Counted from the stretch's first letter, positions 45,044 to 54,006 are shown. The stretch: 64,000 nucleotides of DNA from Chitinophagaceae bacterium (GCA_016720565.1 JADKKJ010000012.1:248001-312000), one strand, 5' to 3'. Made by a program: numbers and translations. The notes: a model not told the origin generated them from the sequence alone.

Positions 45044-45150
45044 CCCGTAAGGCAGGAAAATTGTGCTGATCCATATCCGGTGAAAAACTAAACTGACACC
45101 CAATAAGATCTTTTCAATCACTTCCTGCCCTGCTTACGGGCTTTTTTTTT
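45044..45150 (+). ncRNA. Candidate rod-like structured RNA 2 with terminator
   Basis: Nested pairs are separated by internal loops: CCCGTAAG/CTTACGGG, GCAGGAA/TTCCTGC (with a 4-base bulge), ATTG/CAAT, GATC/GATC, GGTG/CACC. Nine T follow at once. The length (about 107) and the unbranched shape with a terminator are what a small regulatory RNA (for example 6S-like) would show, but no known family is recognised. Confidence 0.45.
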
Positions 45151-45331
45151 GCCCTCTGCCAACCTGCGGACATAGCTTCTGCTGACATTTTATCCACCAC
45201 TGCATAGTTCTGCCTTGTATTTTAAAAAACTATCTTATATTAGATTGATCTAAGTCAACCAGACCTGAGCTTCAGGGGCGTATGCCGAAAAGCCATATGA
45301 GTAGGCTAAACCAAATCAACCAAGCGTAATT

Positions 45332-45727
45332 ATGGAAAATTTGAATTTTCACAAACAAAAACTCTATGCCTTAGCCATGGCAGTATTGGGTCTAATTGCC
45401 CACCTGTTACCATGGTGGAGGTTTTCCTTCGGAGGATTCGGAGCTTACTCAGTAAATGGGTTACATGACCTGGGTATCCTGAGCTTTTTAGCATTCATCG
45501 GCGCTGGTGTGGTAACATTTATCAGGGGCGATAAAACTCAACCATATGAAGGCCAGGACAAAATGATTGTTGCCGCCTGTTTTGGCGGAGCAGCAGCCAT
45601 TGCCCTGATCCAATTCCTTCGCGCCAGCTCCTATACATCCTTTGGCCTTTACCTGGCAATTGTTGCCGGCGTAGTGGGTGCACTGTGGGTATGGGGAATC
45701 ATCAAATTACCTGCGCCAAAAGCCTGA
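45332..45727 (+). CDS. Four-helix membrane protein, unknown
   Basis: A 131-residue protein with four hydrophobic helices (about 10-28, 45-64, 81-97, 103-121). No family name is recognised. It stands alone after two candidate RNA elements and ends at a bidirectional terminator shared with uvrA. Small proteins of this type are common in Bacteroidota membranes without a known role. Confidence 0.65.
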   Translation: MENLNFHKQKLYALAMAVLGLIAHLLPWWRFSFGGFGAYSVNGLHDLGILSFLAFIGAGVVTFIRGDKTQPYEGQDKMIVAACFGGAAAIALIQFLRASSYTSFGLYLAIVAGVVGALWVWGIIKLPAPKA

Positions 45728-45750
45728 TATCATCTCATTGATATAAGAAA

Positions 45751-45778
45751 AGAACCCGCTAAAAGCGGGTTTTTTTTA
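45751..45778. terminator. Bidirectional terminator between membrane protein and uvrA
   Basis: AACCCGCT, AAA, AGCGGGTT followed by eight T on the plus strand; A-rich sequence on the other side (AAGAAAAG) allows weaker use on the minus strand. It overlaps the uvrA stop region. Confidence 0.85.
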
Positions 45779-48595
45779 TAGCTCCATTTTCAGGAATTCG
45801 GCCGTATAACTTTGTTTGTTCTTTATTAAATCCTCCGGGCTGCCTTCAAAAAGTATCTTTCCTCCCCCATCTCCTCCTTCAGGACCGATATCTATGATAT
45901 GGTCCGCCACTTTGATCACATCCATATTATGTTCAATCACAAGTACGGTATTGCCACGATCCACCAGTTTATTCAGCACATCCAGCAAATGCTGGATATC
46001 CTCAAAATGCAAACCAGTGGTGGGCTCATCTAAAATATAAAATGTTTTACCTGTATCTTTTTTACCAAGTTCAGTAGAAAGTTTCACCCGCTGCGCTTCT
46101 CCCCCGCTAAGGGTTACGGCCGATTGACCCAGGGTGATATATCCCAATCCTACTTCCTGCAGCACTTTTATTTTCCGGTAAATAAATGGTACCGGTTGAA
46201 AAAATTCCACGGCTTCTTCTACCGTCATCTCCAGTACATCCGCGATCGATTTTCCTTTGTACCGGATCTCCAGGGTCTCGCGATTATATCTTTTTCCATT
46301 GCATTTTTCACAATGCACATACACATCCGGCAGGAAATTCATTTCTATCACTCTCATTCCACCTCCCTCACATACATCACAACGGCCATTCTTTACATTG
46401 AAAGAAAACCGACCCGCATTATAGCCACGGATCTTTGCCTCGGGAATAGAAGCGAACAATGTTCTTATTTCCGTGAAGAACCCACAATAAGTTGCCGGGT
46501 TGCTCCGGGGTGTTCTTCCAATGGGCGACTGATCGATCTCGATCACTTTATCTATATGTTCAAGTCCTTTGATCGATTTATGGGCCAGGGCCTGGATCTT
46601 GGATCCAAATGCATGCTGCGATAAAAGCGGGTATAGGGTTTCATTTATCAGGGTGGACTTACCGCTGCCACTTACGCCTGTAACGCAAATGAATTCGCCC
46701 AGGGGAAATTTCACTGATACATTCTGGAGGTTATTGCCACTGGCGCCCTTCAGCTCAATGGTCTTACCATTTCCTTTTCTCCTTTCCCTGGGAACAGCGA
46801 TCTTTTTATGGCCGTTGAGATAAGCGGCAGTGAGTGTATCCAACTTTAATATTTCTGCCGGCGTACCTGCTGCAACGATCCTTCCTCCGTGAAAACCTGC
46901 TTTGGGTCCAATATCAATGAGGTGATCGGCGGCCAGCATGATATCCTTATCATGTTCCACTACCAACACACTGTTTCCAATATCCCGGAGGTTTTTCAAC
47001 GCACCGATCAATCGCTGGTTATCCCGCTGGTGAAGCCCGATCGATGGCTCATCTAAAATATAGGTGATACCCTGTAACTGGGAACCGATCTGGGTTGCCA
47101 GCCGTATACGCTGTGATTCCCCCCCGCTGAGGGTTTTAGAAGAACGGTTCAGGGTAAGATAGGTAAGCCCAACATCCAGCAGGAAACTCAATCTTTCCCT
47201 GATCTCTTTTAAAATATCGCGGGAGATGGTCTTTTGTTTATTCTCCAGCATCAGTTCTATACCATCAAACCAGGCAGCCAGGTTGTCCAGGTTCATATCG
47301 CCGAGTTCCGCAATATTCCTTCCATTGACCTTGAACCAGAGGCTTTCTTTTTTCAATCGCGCACCCCCGCAGCTATCACAGGGTTTCATGATCATGTAAT
47401 CTTCCGACCAATCACGAATAGATTCACTGTATGGATTAGCGAACCAGCGTTGCAGCATATTCACCACGCCTTCAAAAGGACCATAAGGATCGAACGTAGC
47501 GTTGTCAAAGTCCATATCCTCCACCGGTCCTGTCTCATTGCCATAAAGCATGATATTGAGTTGCCTTTCCGTTAAAGCACTGATGGGTTTATTGAGCGGT
47601 ACCTTATTTTTCTTCGCAGCTTCACTGGCCTGGCGATAAACCCAGGCATCCCTTTCTTCACCAAGCGGTGCAATGCCCCCTTCGCTGATGGAAAGAGAAT
47701 TGTCGGGCAGAATGGCTTCCATATTGATATGGTTCTTTGTTCCAAGTCCTTTGCAGGCCGGACAATAACCATACGGAGAGTTAAATGAGAACGCGTTAGG
47801 CGAAGGTTCTTCGTAACTTATTCCTGTATCCTCGCACATCAGCATTTTTGAATACTGAACTAATTTTGAATCATCCACCAGAATAAACATCAGGTCCTTA
47901 CCCATTTTAATGGTTTGCTGCAAACTCTGACTTAATCGGGCACGCAGGTCATCGGTTACCTGCAGACGATCTACCACCAGTTCGATATCATGAATAGAGT
48001 AACGATCCACCTGCATTTTAGGAACCAGGTCTTTGATCTCTCCATCCACTCTCACTTTGAGATAACCTTTCTTCCTTACCTCTTCAAACAACTCGCGGTA
48101 ATGGCCTTTTCTGCCACGAACTAATGGTGCCAGCAGCGAGATCTTTTTATTCCTGAATTTCTGGTAGATATTCTCCACGATCTCTTCCTCACTCCATTTC
48201 ACCATTCGCTTACCGGTATTGTAAGAGTAGGCCTCTCCTATTCTTGCAAATAACAGGCGAAGGAAATCATATACTTCCGTTACCGTGCCCACAGTGGAGC
48301 GTGGGTTTTTATTAGTGGTCTTTTGTTCGATTGAAATTACAGGAGATAAGCCAGTTATTTTATCAACATCAGGCCTTTCCATATCGCCAATGAACTGGCG
48401 GGCATAGGCGCCGAATGTTTCCATATAGCGACGCTGTCCTTCAGAATAAATGGTATCAAAGGCCAATGATGATTTGCCACTGCCGCTGATACCGGTGATC
48501 ACCACCAGTTTATCCTTTGGGATAATAATATCCAGGTTTTTGAGATTGTGCACCCTGGCTCCGAATACCTCTATTTGATCATGTGAAATGGACAT
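45776..48595 (-). CDS. uvrA: UvrABC system protein A
   Basis: A 939-residue protein from the Met at 48595 (MSISHDQIEVFGARVHNLKN). An upstream in-frame extension to 48679 runs through repeat sequence and is not used. It has two ABC ATPase halves: Walker A GISGSGKSSLAFDT near residue 35 and GVSGSGKSTLIN in the second half; ABC signatures LSGGESQRIRLA and LSGGEAQRVKLS; a zinc-finger pair in CPACKGLG and CDVCEGGG with CEKCNGKRY. It finds DNA damage in nucleotide excision repair. Confidence 0.97.
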   Translation of the reverse strand: MSISHDQIEVFGARVHNLKNLDIIIPKDKLVVITGISGSGKSSLAFDTIYSEGQRRYMETFGAYARQFIGDMERPDVDKITGLSPVISIEQKTTNKNPRSTVGTVTEVYDFLRLLFARIGEAYSYNTGKRMVKWSEEEIVENIYQKFRNKKISLLAPLVRGRKGHYRELFEEVRKKGYLKVRVDGEIKDLVPKMQVDRYSIHDIELVVDRLQVTDDLRARLSQSLQQTIKMGKDLMFILVDDSKLVQYSKMLMCEDTGISYEEPSPNAFSFNSPYGYCPACKGLGTKNHINMEAILPDNSLSISEGGIAPLGEERDAWVYRQASEAAKKNKVPLNKPISALTERQLNIMLYGNETGPVEDMDFDNATFDPYGPFEGVVNMLQRWFANPYSESIRDWSEDYMIMKPCDSCGGARLKKESLWFKVNGRNIAELGDMNLDNLAAWFDGIELMLENKQKTISRDILKEIRERLSFLLDVGLTYLTLNRSSKTLSGGESQRIRLATQIGSQLQGITYILDEPSIGLHQRDNQRLIGALKNLRDIGNSVLVVEHDKDIMLAADHLIDIGPKAGFHGGRIVAAGTPAEILKLDTLTAAYLNGHKKIAVPRERRKGNGKTIELKGASGNNLQNVSVKFPLGEFICVTGVSGSGKSTLINETLYPLLSQHAFGSKIQALAHKSIKGLEHIDKVIEIDQSPIGRTPRSNPATYCGFFTEIRTLFASIPEAKIRGYNAGRFSFNVKNGRCDVCEGGGMRVIEMNFLPDVYVHCEKCNGKRYNRETLEIRYKGKSIADVLEMTVEEAVEFFQPVPFIYRKIKVLQEVGLGYITLGQSAVTLSGGEAQRVKLSTELGKKDTGKTFYILDEPTTGLHFEDIQHLLDVLNKLVDRGNTVLVIEHNMDVIKVADHIIDIGPEGGDGGGKILFEGSPEDLIKNKQSYTAEFLKMEL

Positions 48596-48616
48596 TGGGC
48601 AAAAATACGCTTTATT

Positions 48617-48697
48617 GGTTGAGAGGTTCAGAGGTTGAGGGGTTGAGTGAAGCCGCCTATAATTTGAGTGTTCTCTCAACCCCTCAACAGCTCAACC
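48617..48697. repeat. GGTTGAG heptamer inverted-repeat element
   Basis: The left arm 48617-48647 is made of GGTTGAG-type words (GGTTGAG, AGGTTCAG, AGGTTGAG, GGGTTGAG). The right arm 48673-48697 is CTCAACC-type words (CTCAACCCCTCAAC then AGCTCAACC). The arms can pair into a long hairpin next to the uvrA start. It is related in design, not in sequence, to the elements at 42771 and 51515. Confidence 0.75.
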
Positions 48698-48741
48698 TTA
48701 TCCCACTAACGCTTGTTCACAAAAAAATATTCACAAATTTC

Positions 48742-48771
48742 TTTCGCATTTAAATTTTCCTCCTATCTTCG
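48742..48771 (+). promoter_or_regulatory. Promoter of the SAM-regulated methionine unit
   Basis: TTTCG at 48742-48746 and TATCTTCG at 48764-48771 are spaced by 17 bases, similar to TTTG-N-TAnnTTTG; the riboswitch begins 17 bases downstream. Confidence 0.5.
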
Positions 48772-48787
48772 CTTCAGTTCTTTACAT

Positions 48788-48910
48788 CACTTATCAAGAA
48801 AGGCAGAGGGTAATGGCCCGATGATGCCTTGACAACCTACCTGTTTTCCCAATGGAAAATATGGAAAGGTGCCAATTCCACCCAGACCTATGGTCTGGAC
48901 AGATAAGTCA
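48788..48910 (+). promoter_or_regulatory. SAM-I (S-box) riboswitch
   Basis: Conserved segments occur in order: CTTATCAAGAAAGGCAGAGG (P1 strand and P2), TAATGGCCCGATGATGCC (P2 loop), TTGACAACCTACC, GGAAAGGTGCCAATTCCACC (P3/P4 core), and AGATAAG closing P1. A terminator follows. It senses S-adenosylmethionine and shuts off the methionine genes downstream by transcription termination. Confidence 0.93.
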
Positions 48911-48941
48911 GATTTCAAGCTTCAACATATTCAACATATAC

Positions 48942-48974
48942 GAGCTCATCTGATTTATCGGGTGAGCTTTTTTG
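48942..48974 (+). terminator. Riboswitch-controlled terminator
   Basis: GCTCATC, TGATTTATCG, GGTGAGC followed by six T. The antiterminator probably uses the AGATAAGTCAGATTTC region. It lies between the SAM-I aptamer and the trans-sulfuration gene. Confidence 0.8.
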
Positions 48975-49057
48975 TTTTAAAAGCTTATCCCGATGATCTT
49001 TTTTTGGTAAGTGATCAATTAATAAACAATTAAACGATTCACTTTAAATCCAGAAAA

Positions 49058-50239
49058 ATGAGCAACGCAACAGCACTGATCCACAGCATCCCAGTAGATG
49101 AACTTACCGGCGCCCTCTCTGTACCTATTTACCAAACCTCCACTTTTGTTCAGGATTCACCAGGCGTGAATAAAGGATATGATTATGCCCGTACAGGTAA
49201 CCCCACCCGCGCCACACTTGAAAATATTATCGCGAAACTGGAAAAAGGAAGTACCGGTATTGCATTCGGATCTGGTTTAGCCGCCATTGATGCTGTACTT
49301 AAGCTATTAAGATCTGGAGATGAGATCGTAGCTGTTGATGATATCTATGGCGGTGCTTTCCGTCTCTTCACCCATGTGTATGAAAAATTCGGGATCAGCG
49401 TGCAGTATGTAGACAGCACAAATGCAGAAAATGTTTTTAATGCTGTAAGCGAAAAAACAAAACTGATCTGGATCGAAACGCCTACCAACCCAACCCTGAA
49501 GATCTCTGATATCGCAGCGATCGCTAAGATCGCAAAGGCCAATCGTTGTTTACTTTGCGTCGATAATACTTTTGCTTCACCCGCCTTACAACAACCGCTT
49601 ACACTGGGAGCTGATATCGTGATCCATTCTGCCACCAAATACCTTGGAGGCCATAGCGATCTTATTGCAGGACTGGTAGTGACCAAAGAAAAAGAATTAG
49701 GAGAAAAGATCAAGTTCATCCAGAATGCCAGCGGCGCCATCCTCTCTCCTTTCGATAGCTGGCTGGTGATCCGTGGTATTGAAACACTCCCCCTCCGCGT
49801 AAAACAGCATTGCCTGAATGCACAGGTGATCGCGGAATTCCTTCAGACACATCCGGCCGTGGATAATGTATTTTATCCCGGTCTGAAGAACCATCATAAT
49901 CACGATGTGGCCGCAAAACAATCCAAAGGTTTCGGCGGGATCGTTTCCTTCACATTGAAAAATGATACAGAAGCAGCGGCCACTTCTTTTGTGATCTCCA
50001 CCCAGTATTTTAAACTGGCGGAAAGTTTAGGCGGAGTAAAAAGCCTTTTATGCCATCCTGCACAGATGACCCACAAATCCATCCCGCAGGAAAAAAGAAG
50101 GGCCGCTGGTGTTGCCGATAGCCTGATCCGGCTTTCTGTTGGACTGGAAGAGGCGGAAGACCTGGTAGCCGACCTGGAACAGGCATTTGAAAAGATCAGC
50201 AGCAGGGAAAAGGAGATCGTGCGATCCAATTCACTTTGA
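49058..50239 (+). CDS. metB: Trans-sulfuration PLP enzyme (cystathionine gamma-synthase or beta-lyase type)
   Basis: A 393-residue enzyme of the Cys/Met metabolism PLP family. The PLP Lys is in IHSATKYLGGHSDL; YDYARTGNPTRATLE and ETPTNPTLKISDI are conserved. Enzymes of this family make cystathionine or homocysteine, or cleave cystathionine; the sequence alone does not decide. SAM-riboswitch control and the homoserine dehydrogenase gene 17 bases downstream favour methionine synthesis (cystathionine gamma-synthase or O-acetylhomoserine sulfhydrylase). The symbol metB is provisional. Confidence 0.8.
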   Translation: MSNATALIHSIPVDELTGALSVPIYQTSTFVQDSPGVNKGYDYARTGNPTRATLENIIAKLEKGSTGIAFGSGLAAIDAVLKLLRSGDEIVAVDDIYGGAFRLFTHVYEKFGISVQYVDSTNAENVFNAVSEKTKLIWIETPTNPTLKISDIAAIAKIAKANRCLLCVDNTFASPALQQPLTLGADIVIHSATKYLGGHSDLIAGLVVTKEKELGEKIKFIQNASGAILSPFDSWLVIRGIETLPLRVKQHCLNAQVIAEFLQTHPAVDNVFYPGLKNHHNHDVAAKQSKGFGGIVSFTLKNDTEAAATSFVISTQYFKLAESLGGVKSLLCHPAQMTHKSIPQEKRRAAGVADSLIRLSVGLEEAEDLVADLEQAFEKISSREKEIVRSNSL

Positions 50240-50256
50240 AAATTTAAAAATTAATC

Positions 50257-51510
50257 ATGTCGACACATAAGCAATTGACCATCGGCCTTTTTGGATTTGG
50301 CGTAGTAGGCGAAGGTTTATATAAAGTATTAAAACAAACGCCTTCATTAAAAGCGTCTATAAAAAAAGTCTGTATCCGTGATCCTGAAAAGATCCGGAAT
50401 GCCCCCGCAGGCTTGTTCACCAGCAACCGGGAAGAATTACTGGGGGATCCTGAAATAAATGTGATCGTTGAAGTGATCAATGACAGTGATGCGGCTTTTG
50501 AGATCGTTCAAACTGCATTGCTTAATGGCAAGCATGTGGTCAGTGCCAGTAAAAAAATGATCGCGGAGCATTTACCCGAACTGCTCGAATTGCAGAACCA
50601 TACGGGCCGTTCATTTTTATATGAGTCTGCCGCCTGCGCATCCATTCCCCTGATCAGGAACCTGGAAGAATATTACGATAATGATCTTTTGCATTCCATA
50701 AAGGCTATCGTGAACGGTTCCACTAATTATATTCTCACGAAGATATTTGATGAAGGATTGGATTTTAAGCAGGCATTACTTCAGGCCCAACAGGCTGGCT
50801 TTGCAGAATCCGATCCAATACTGGATGTGGAAGGATTTGATGCCGTGAACAAATGGGCCTTCCTGCTTACCCATGCTTATGGGATCCTGGAAAAAACTAC
50901 ATCCATTCTTTTCAATGGCATCCAGAACATTCAGGCAGAGGATGCGATACTGGCTGCTTCAAGAAAACAGGAGATCCGATTGATCGCCCAGGCCCAGAAA
51001 TTAAAGAATGGAAAAGTAGCTGCATTTGTACTTCCCCAGTTTGTAAAAAAAGAGGATCACCTTGCTTTTGTAAAGAATGAATACAATGGTGTGGTGATCG
51101 AAAGCGGTTTCGCCGATAAACAATTCTTCTATGGAAAAGGCGCCGGCAGTTTTCCAACCGCTTCTGCGGTATTAAGTGATATTGCTGCCCTGCGTTATGA
51201 TTACAAGTATGAGTATAAAAAACTGTTTCATCACCAGCCCCATGAATTAGCGGATGATTATTACCTGCGGGTTTATCTCAGCTTTGATGACCTTACCCAG
51301 GTTCCCCGTGAAAATTTTGAATGGATCGAGGAATGGCATGCCAACCAGGATCGCAAATGGTTGATCGGGGTGATCCATTACCGCGAATTAAAGAACCATG
51401 ACTGGTGGAAGACCGGAAATACCTCTTTGATCCTTACAGCTGATCCAGTAGTGGAAGACGTGGAGACGAGGAAATTGAAGAAGAAGAGTTTGGAACTTGC
51501 AGGAGTGTAA
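50257..51510 (+). CDS. hom: Homoserine dehydrogenase
   Basis: A 417-residue protein. The NAD(P)-binding start is IGLFGFGVVGEGLYKVL; the catalytic domain contains IVNGSTNYILTKIF and the Lys-containing segment ESDPILDVEGFDAVNKWAFL. The tail after about residue 340 does not show a clear ACT domain. It reduces aspartate semialdehyde to homoserine, the branch to methionine and threonine. Co-transcribed with the trans-sulfuration gene, so it should also be under SAM control. Confidence 0.92.
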   Translation: MSTHKQLTIGLFGFGVVGEGLYKVLKQTPSLKASIKKVCIRDPEKIRNAPAGLFTSNREELLGDPEINVIVEVINDSDAAFEIVQTALLNGKHVVSASKKMIAEHLPELLELQNHTGRSFLYESAACASIPLIRNLEEYYDNDLLHSIKAIVNGSTNYILTKIFDEGLDFKQALLQAQQAGFAESDPILDVEGFDAVNKWAFLLTHAYGILEKTTSILFNGIQNIQAEDAILAASRKQEIRLIAQAQKLKNGKVAAFVLPQFVKKEDHLAFVKNEYNGVVIESGFADKQFFYGKGAGSFPTASAVLSDIAALRYDYKYEYKKLFHHQPHELADDYYLRVYLSFDDLTQVPRENFEWIEEWHANQDRKWLIGVIHYRELKNHDWWKTGNTSLILTADPVVEDVETRKLKKKSLELAGV

Positions 51511-51514
51511 GGAA

Positions 51515-51610
51515 AGTTAGGAGATACGAGTTAGGAGTTAGGAGTTCCTAATTTGAAAGTAAATATTTGACCGAAAATCACTCCTAACTGCTAACTCCTA
51601 ACTTCTAACT
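51515..51610. repeat. TTAGGAG heptamer inverted-repeat element
   Basis: The left arm 51515-51546 has AGTTAGGAG, ACGAGTTAGGAGTTAGGAG; the right arm 51579-51610 has CACTCCTAACTGCTAACTCC and TAACTTCTAACT. The arms are inverted copies of a seven-base unit and can form a hairpin. The same word occurs at 42771-42838. Confidence 0.75.
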
Positions 51611-51620
51611 AAATTGCCTT

Positions 51621-52373
51621 ATGCCCGAACTCTCCCTCATCATCCCTGTGATGAATGAATCTCCCAACATAGGAGCTTTATCATACAGAATAAACAAGGC
51701 TCTCGCCGGCCTGGATCATGAAGTGATATGGGTAAATGACGGATCAACGGATGATACCTCAGAGATGATAAAAAAATATGCCGGACCTTCTACCCGACTG
51801 ATAGAACTCAGCAGGAATTTTGGCCAGAGCGCGGCCCTGCAGGCAGGCATATGGCAGGCAAGGGGAAATTATATTGCCACCATTGATGGAGATGGACAAA
51901 ATGATCCGGCCGACCTGCCTCCAATGCTGGAGCTAGCCAAAAAAAATGGATTTGACATGGTGTCGGGTATCAGGGTTGATCGCAAAGACAATTTTATTCG
52001 AACATTCCCATCAAGGCTGGCGAATGAATTGATCAGGCTGGCGACTAACACCGCATTAAAAGACCTTGGCTGCAGTACCCGGATCTTAAAAAAGCAAGCA
52101 GCACTGGGTCTTCCCCTTAAAAAAGGCATGCACCGATATATCAATGTGCTGCTGGCAAAACAAAAAGCCAGCATCCTGCAGATCCCTGTTAAGCATGATC
52201 CAAGAGTAGCCGGAAAAAGTAAATACGGCCTTGGAAGAATATTTCCGGTGATACGGGATCTGGTAGGCATAAATGCCCGGTCCCAATTAAAAGGACCTTA
52301 TACGATCTCCCATTTTGAAATCAGTTCAACCTGGGCGGCTATTTCAATACCCAGGGAAATGGAAGGCCATTAA
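51621..52373 (+). CDS. GT2-family glycosyltransferase
   Basis: A 250-residue protein with the GT-A fold: LSLIIPVMNESPNIG, the Asp pair in VNDGSTDDT, DGDGQNDPADLP (DXD-like), and STRILKKQAALGLP. It resembles dolichyl-phosphate mannose synthase-type and polyprenol-phosphate glycosyltransferases, but the usual C-terminal transmembrane pair is missing (it ends SQLKGPYTISHFEISSTW). The product would be a lipid-linked or cell-envelope sugar. A convergent flippase gene is next to it. Confidence 0.8.
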   Translation: MPELSLIIPVMNESPNIGALSYRINKALAGLDHEVIWVNDGSTDDTSEMIKKYAGPSTRLIELSRNFGQSAALQAGIWQARGNYIATIDGDGQNDPADLPPMLELAKKNGFDMVSGIRVDRKDNFIRTFPSRLANELIRLATNTALKDLGCSTRILKKQAALGLPLKKGMHRYINVLLAKQKASILQIPVKHDPRVAGKSKYGLGRIFPVIRDLVGINARSQLKGPYTISHFEISSTWAAISIPREMEGH

Positions 52374-52418
52374 AAAGCAGGAAAATTTTAAATGGGAAAC
52401 TCTTTTAGGAGTTACTGG

Positions 52419-53666
52419 TCAGGCTTGCTTTTTATAAACAGCCCTTATTTGCCAGTAAAGCCCGGCTGTAATAAAACTTTCTGTAATCAGCACGGCTATC
52501 ACCGTACCCATGGCTTTAAAATTTGCAGCAAGCAGGAATTGGGAGACCAGGCAGACCAGTAAGCCCAGGGTGAATATCTTCATGTATTCATTCTTGTGGT
52601 TTCCTGCAAGCAACAGCAGGGCGGCCGGCATATGCAGGCAAACGATCACCAGGGCAAGACAGAGCACTCTTAATAAGAAGGCGGTTTGCGGATCAGCGTC
52701 TTTTACAAAGAACTGAATGACCCAGGGCGCGAAAATGGCAATAAGCGATGCACCTGCGATCACCATCCCTAAAAAATATACATAGCCCTGCCTGAAGAAC
52801 TGACTGGTTTTATCCCTGCCTTCCTGAACAAGGAGGCAAACACGAGGATAGGCAGCCTGGCTGAATACATCCAGCATCATCTTCATGGCAAAGTATATTT
52901 TCTCCGCAATGCTATAGTATCCCACCAGAAGGTCGTTTGTAAAAAGACGGAGAATAAACAAACCCCCGTATTGAATGGTGGTCATGGACAGATTACTGAT
53001 CGTATAATGCCAGCCTTCTATTAATTCCTGCCTGATCTTTTTTCCTGATGGTCCAACCCATTTGAGTTTATATTCCCGGAAACAGGCGATGATACTGAGT
53101 ATTCCTGCTACTATATTACCTGCTCCCATAAAAAAAAGATAAAGATGCGTATCATCCGCATTACGGATAAAAACAAAAACCAGCATTGTAAAAAGCAACC
53201 TGGAGAATAGTGAACTGATGGCATTGTACTTCATCTTCTCCATGCCCTGGAAGAACCAGTTCACCAGCAGGGCCTGCCCCAGCACAAAGCAAAAACCATA
53301 ATAATAAACCGACCGGTGTGCCCTGAAAAGGGGGATAGACTCAACCAGGATACAGAGAATGACAAGGGCAATAATGCTTAGTAGCAAACGGGAAATGATG
53401 ACAGTAGAAAATAGGATCGACAGCTGCTGCCGATCATTTCGAAACAGGGCCACTTCCCTGATGGCACTGCGGTTAAAGCCATAGTCGACCAACACCGACA
53501 AATAAAATATACTGATCTGTGCTACCGCGATCACGCCAAAACCCTCAGCGCCCAATACACTCACCACATAAGGGATCATGATCAGCGAAAGAATGAAATT
53601 ACTTACCTGGATGGCACCCAGGTAAGAGAAATTATACCATAATTGAGGCCCGCGGTCTTTCCACAT
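52419..53666 (-). CDS. Polysaccharide flippase (Wzx-like, oligosaccharide repeat-unit exporter)
   Basis: About 415 residues from the Met at 53666, with 12 hydrophobic helices as in the MOP/MATE superfamily (PST type). Features: YNFSYLGAIQVSNFILSLIM, PYVVSVLGAEGFGVIAVAQ, the loop WFFQGMEKMKYNA. It would flip lipid-linked oligosaccharides to the periplasm, matching the neighbouring glycosyltransferase. An in-frame extension to 53723 is less likely. Confidence 0.82.
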   Translation of the reverse strand: MWKDRGPQLWYNFSYLGAIQVSNFILSLIMIPYVVSVLGAEGFGVIAVAQISIFYLSVLVDYGFNRSAIREVALFRNDRQQLSILFSTVIISRLLLSIIALVILCILVESIPLFRAHRSVYYYGFCFVLGQALLVNWFFQGMEKMKYNAISSLFSRLLFTMLVFVFIRNADDTHLYLFFMGAGNIVAGILSIIACFREYKLKWVGPSGKKIRQELIEGWHYTISNLSMTTIQYGGLFILRLFTNDLLVGYYSIAEKIYFAMKMMLDVFSQAAYPRVCLLVQEGRDKTSQFFRQGYVYFLGMVIAGASLIAIFAPWVIQFFVKDADPQTAFLLRVLCLALVIVCLHMPAALLLLAGNHKNEYMKIFTLGLLVCLVSQFLLAANFKAMGTVIAVLITESFITAGLYWQIRAVYKKQA

Positions 53667-53741
53667 GGTACTGACGAAGATAAGCCCAACCAGAATGCGT
53701 AAAAAGTTCGAAAAACAGATCACTAATTGGATCTGACAATC

Positions 53742-53858
53742 ATGAATTCAACCCTAGAAAAAGATTTCATAACCGGGTCGGGGGCATTGGTCGCCACAAC
53801 AGGCGATAGATCGATCTTTTTAAGCGACTTAGTCAATAGACAAAGAGCAAAAAAATAG
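53742..53858 (+). CDS. Possible 38-residue peptide directly before a terminator
   Basis: ATG at 53742, read MNSTLEKDFITGSGALVATT ... and ending RQRAKK with TAG at 53856, directly in the stem of a strong hairpin terminator. It starts divergent from the flippase gene. The stop at the terminator supports a real transcript; the coding call is weak, since no family is recognised. Confidence 0.3.
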   Translation: MNSTLEKDFITGSGALVATTGDRSIFLSDLVNRQRAKK

Positions 53859-53885
53859 CATCGATTTCTCGATGCTATTTTTTTC
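53850..53885 (+). terminator. Strong terminator
   Basis: AATAGCATCGA, TTTC, TCGATGCTATT (11 perfect pairs) followed by seven T. It ends a short transcript that starts between 53670 and 53750, or acts bidirectionally. Confidence 0.85.
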
Positions 53886-54006
53886 TGTCGTCCTCCCTGT
53901 ACAATTTTCGAACTTATTTATAATGGACCTAAAGCGATTGGCAGGCATTGTTGCCTAATAATCAATACTTTAGGTTCTTTCTTTTCATACGAATACTTGA
54001 ATAAAA

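Noticed and set aside
45776..48679. Longer uvrA start at 48679
   Set aside because: The 28 extra codons are translated GGTTGAG repeat sequence; the family start fits 48595.
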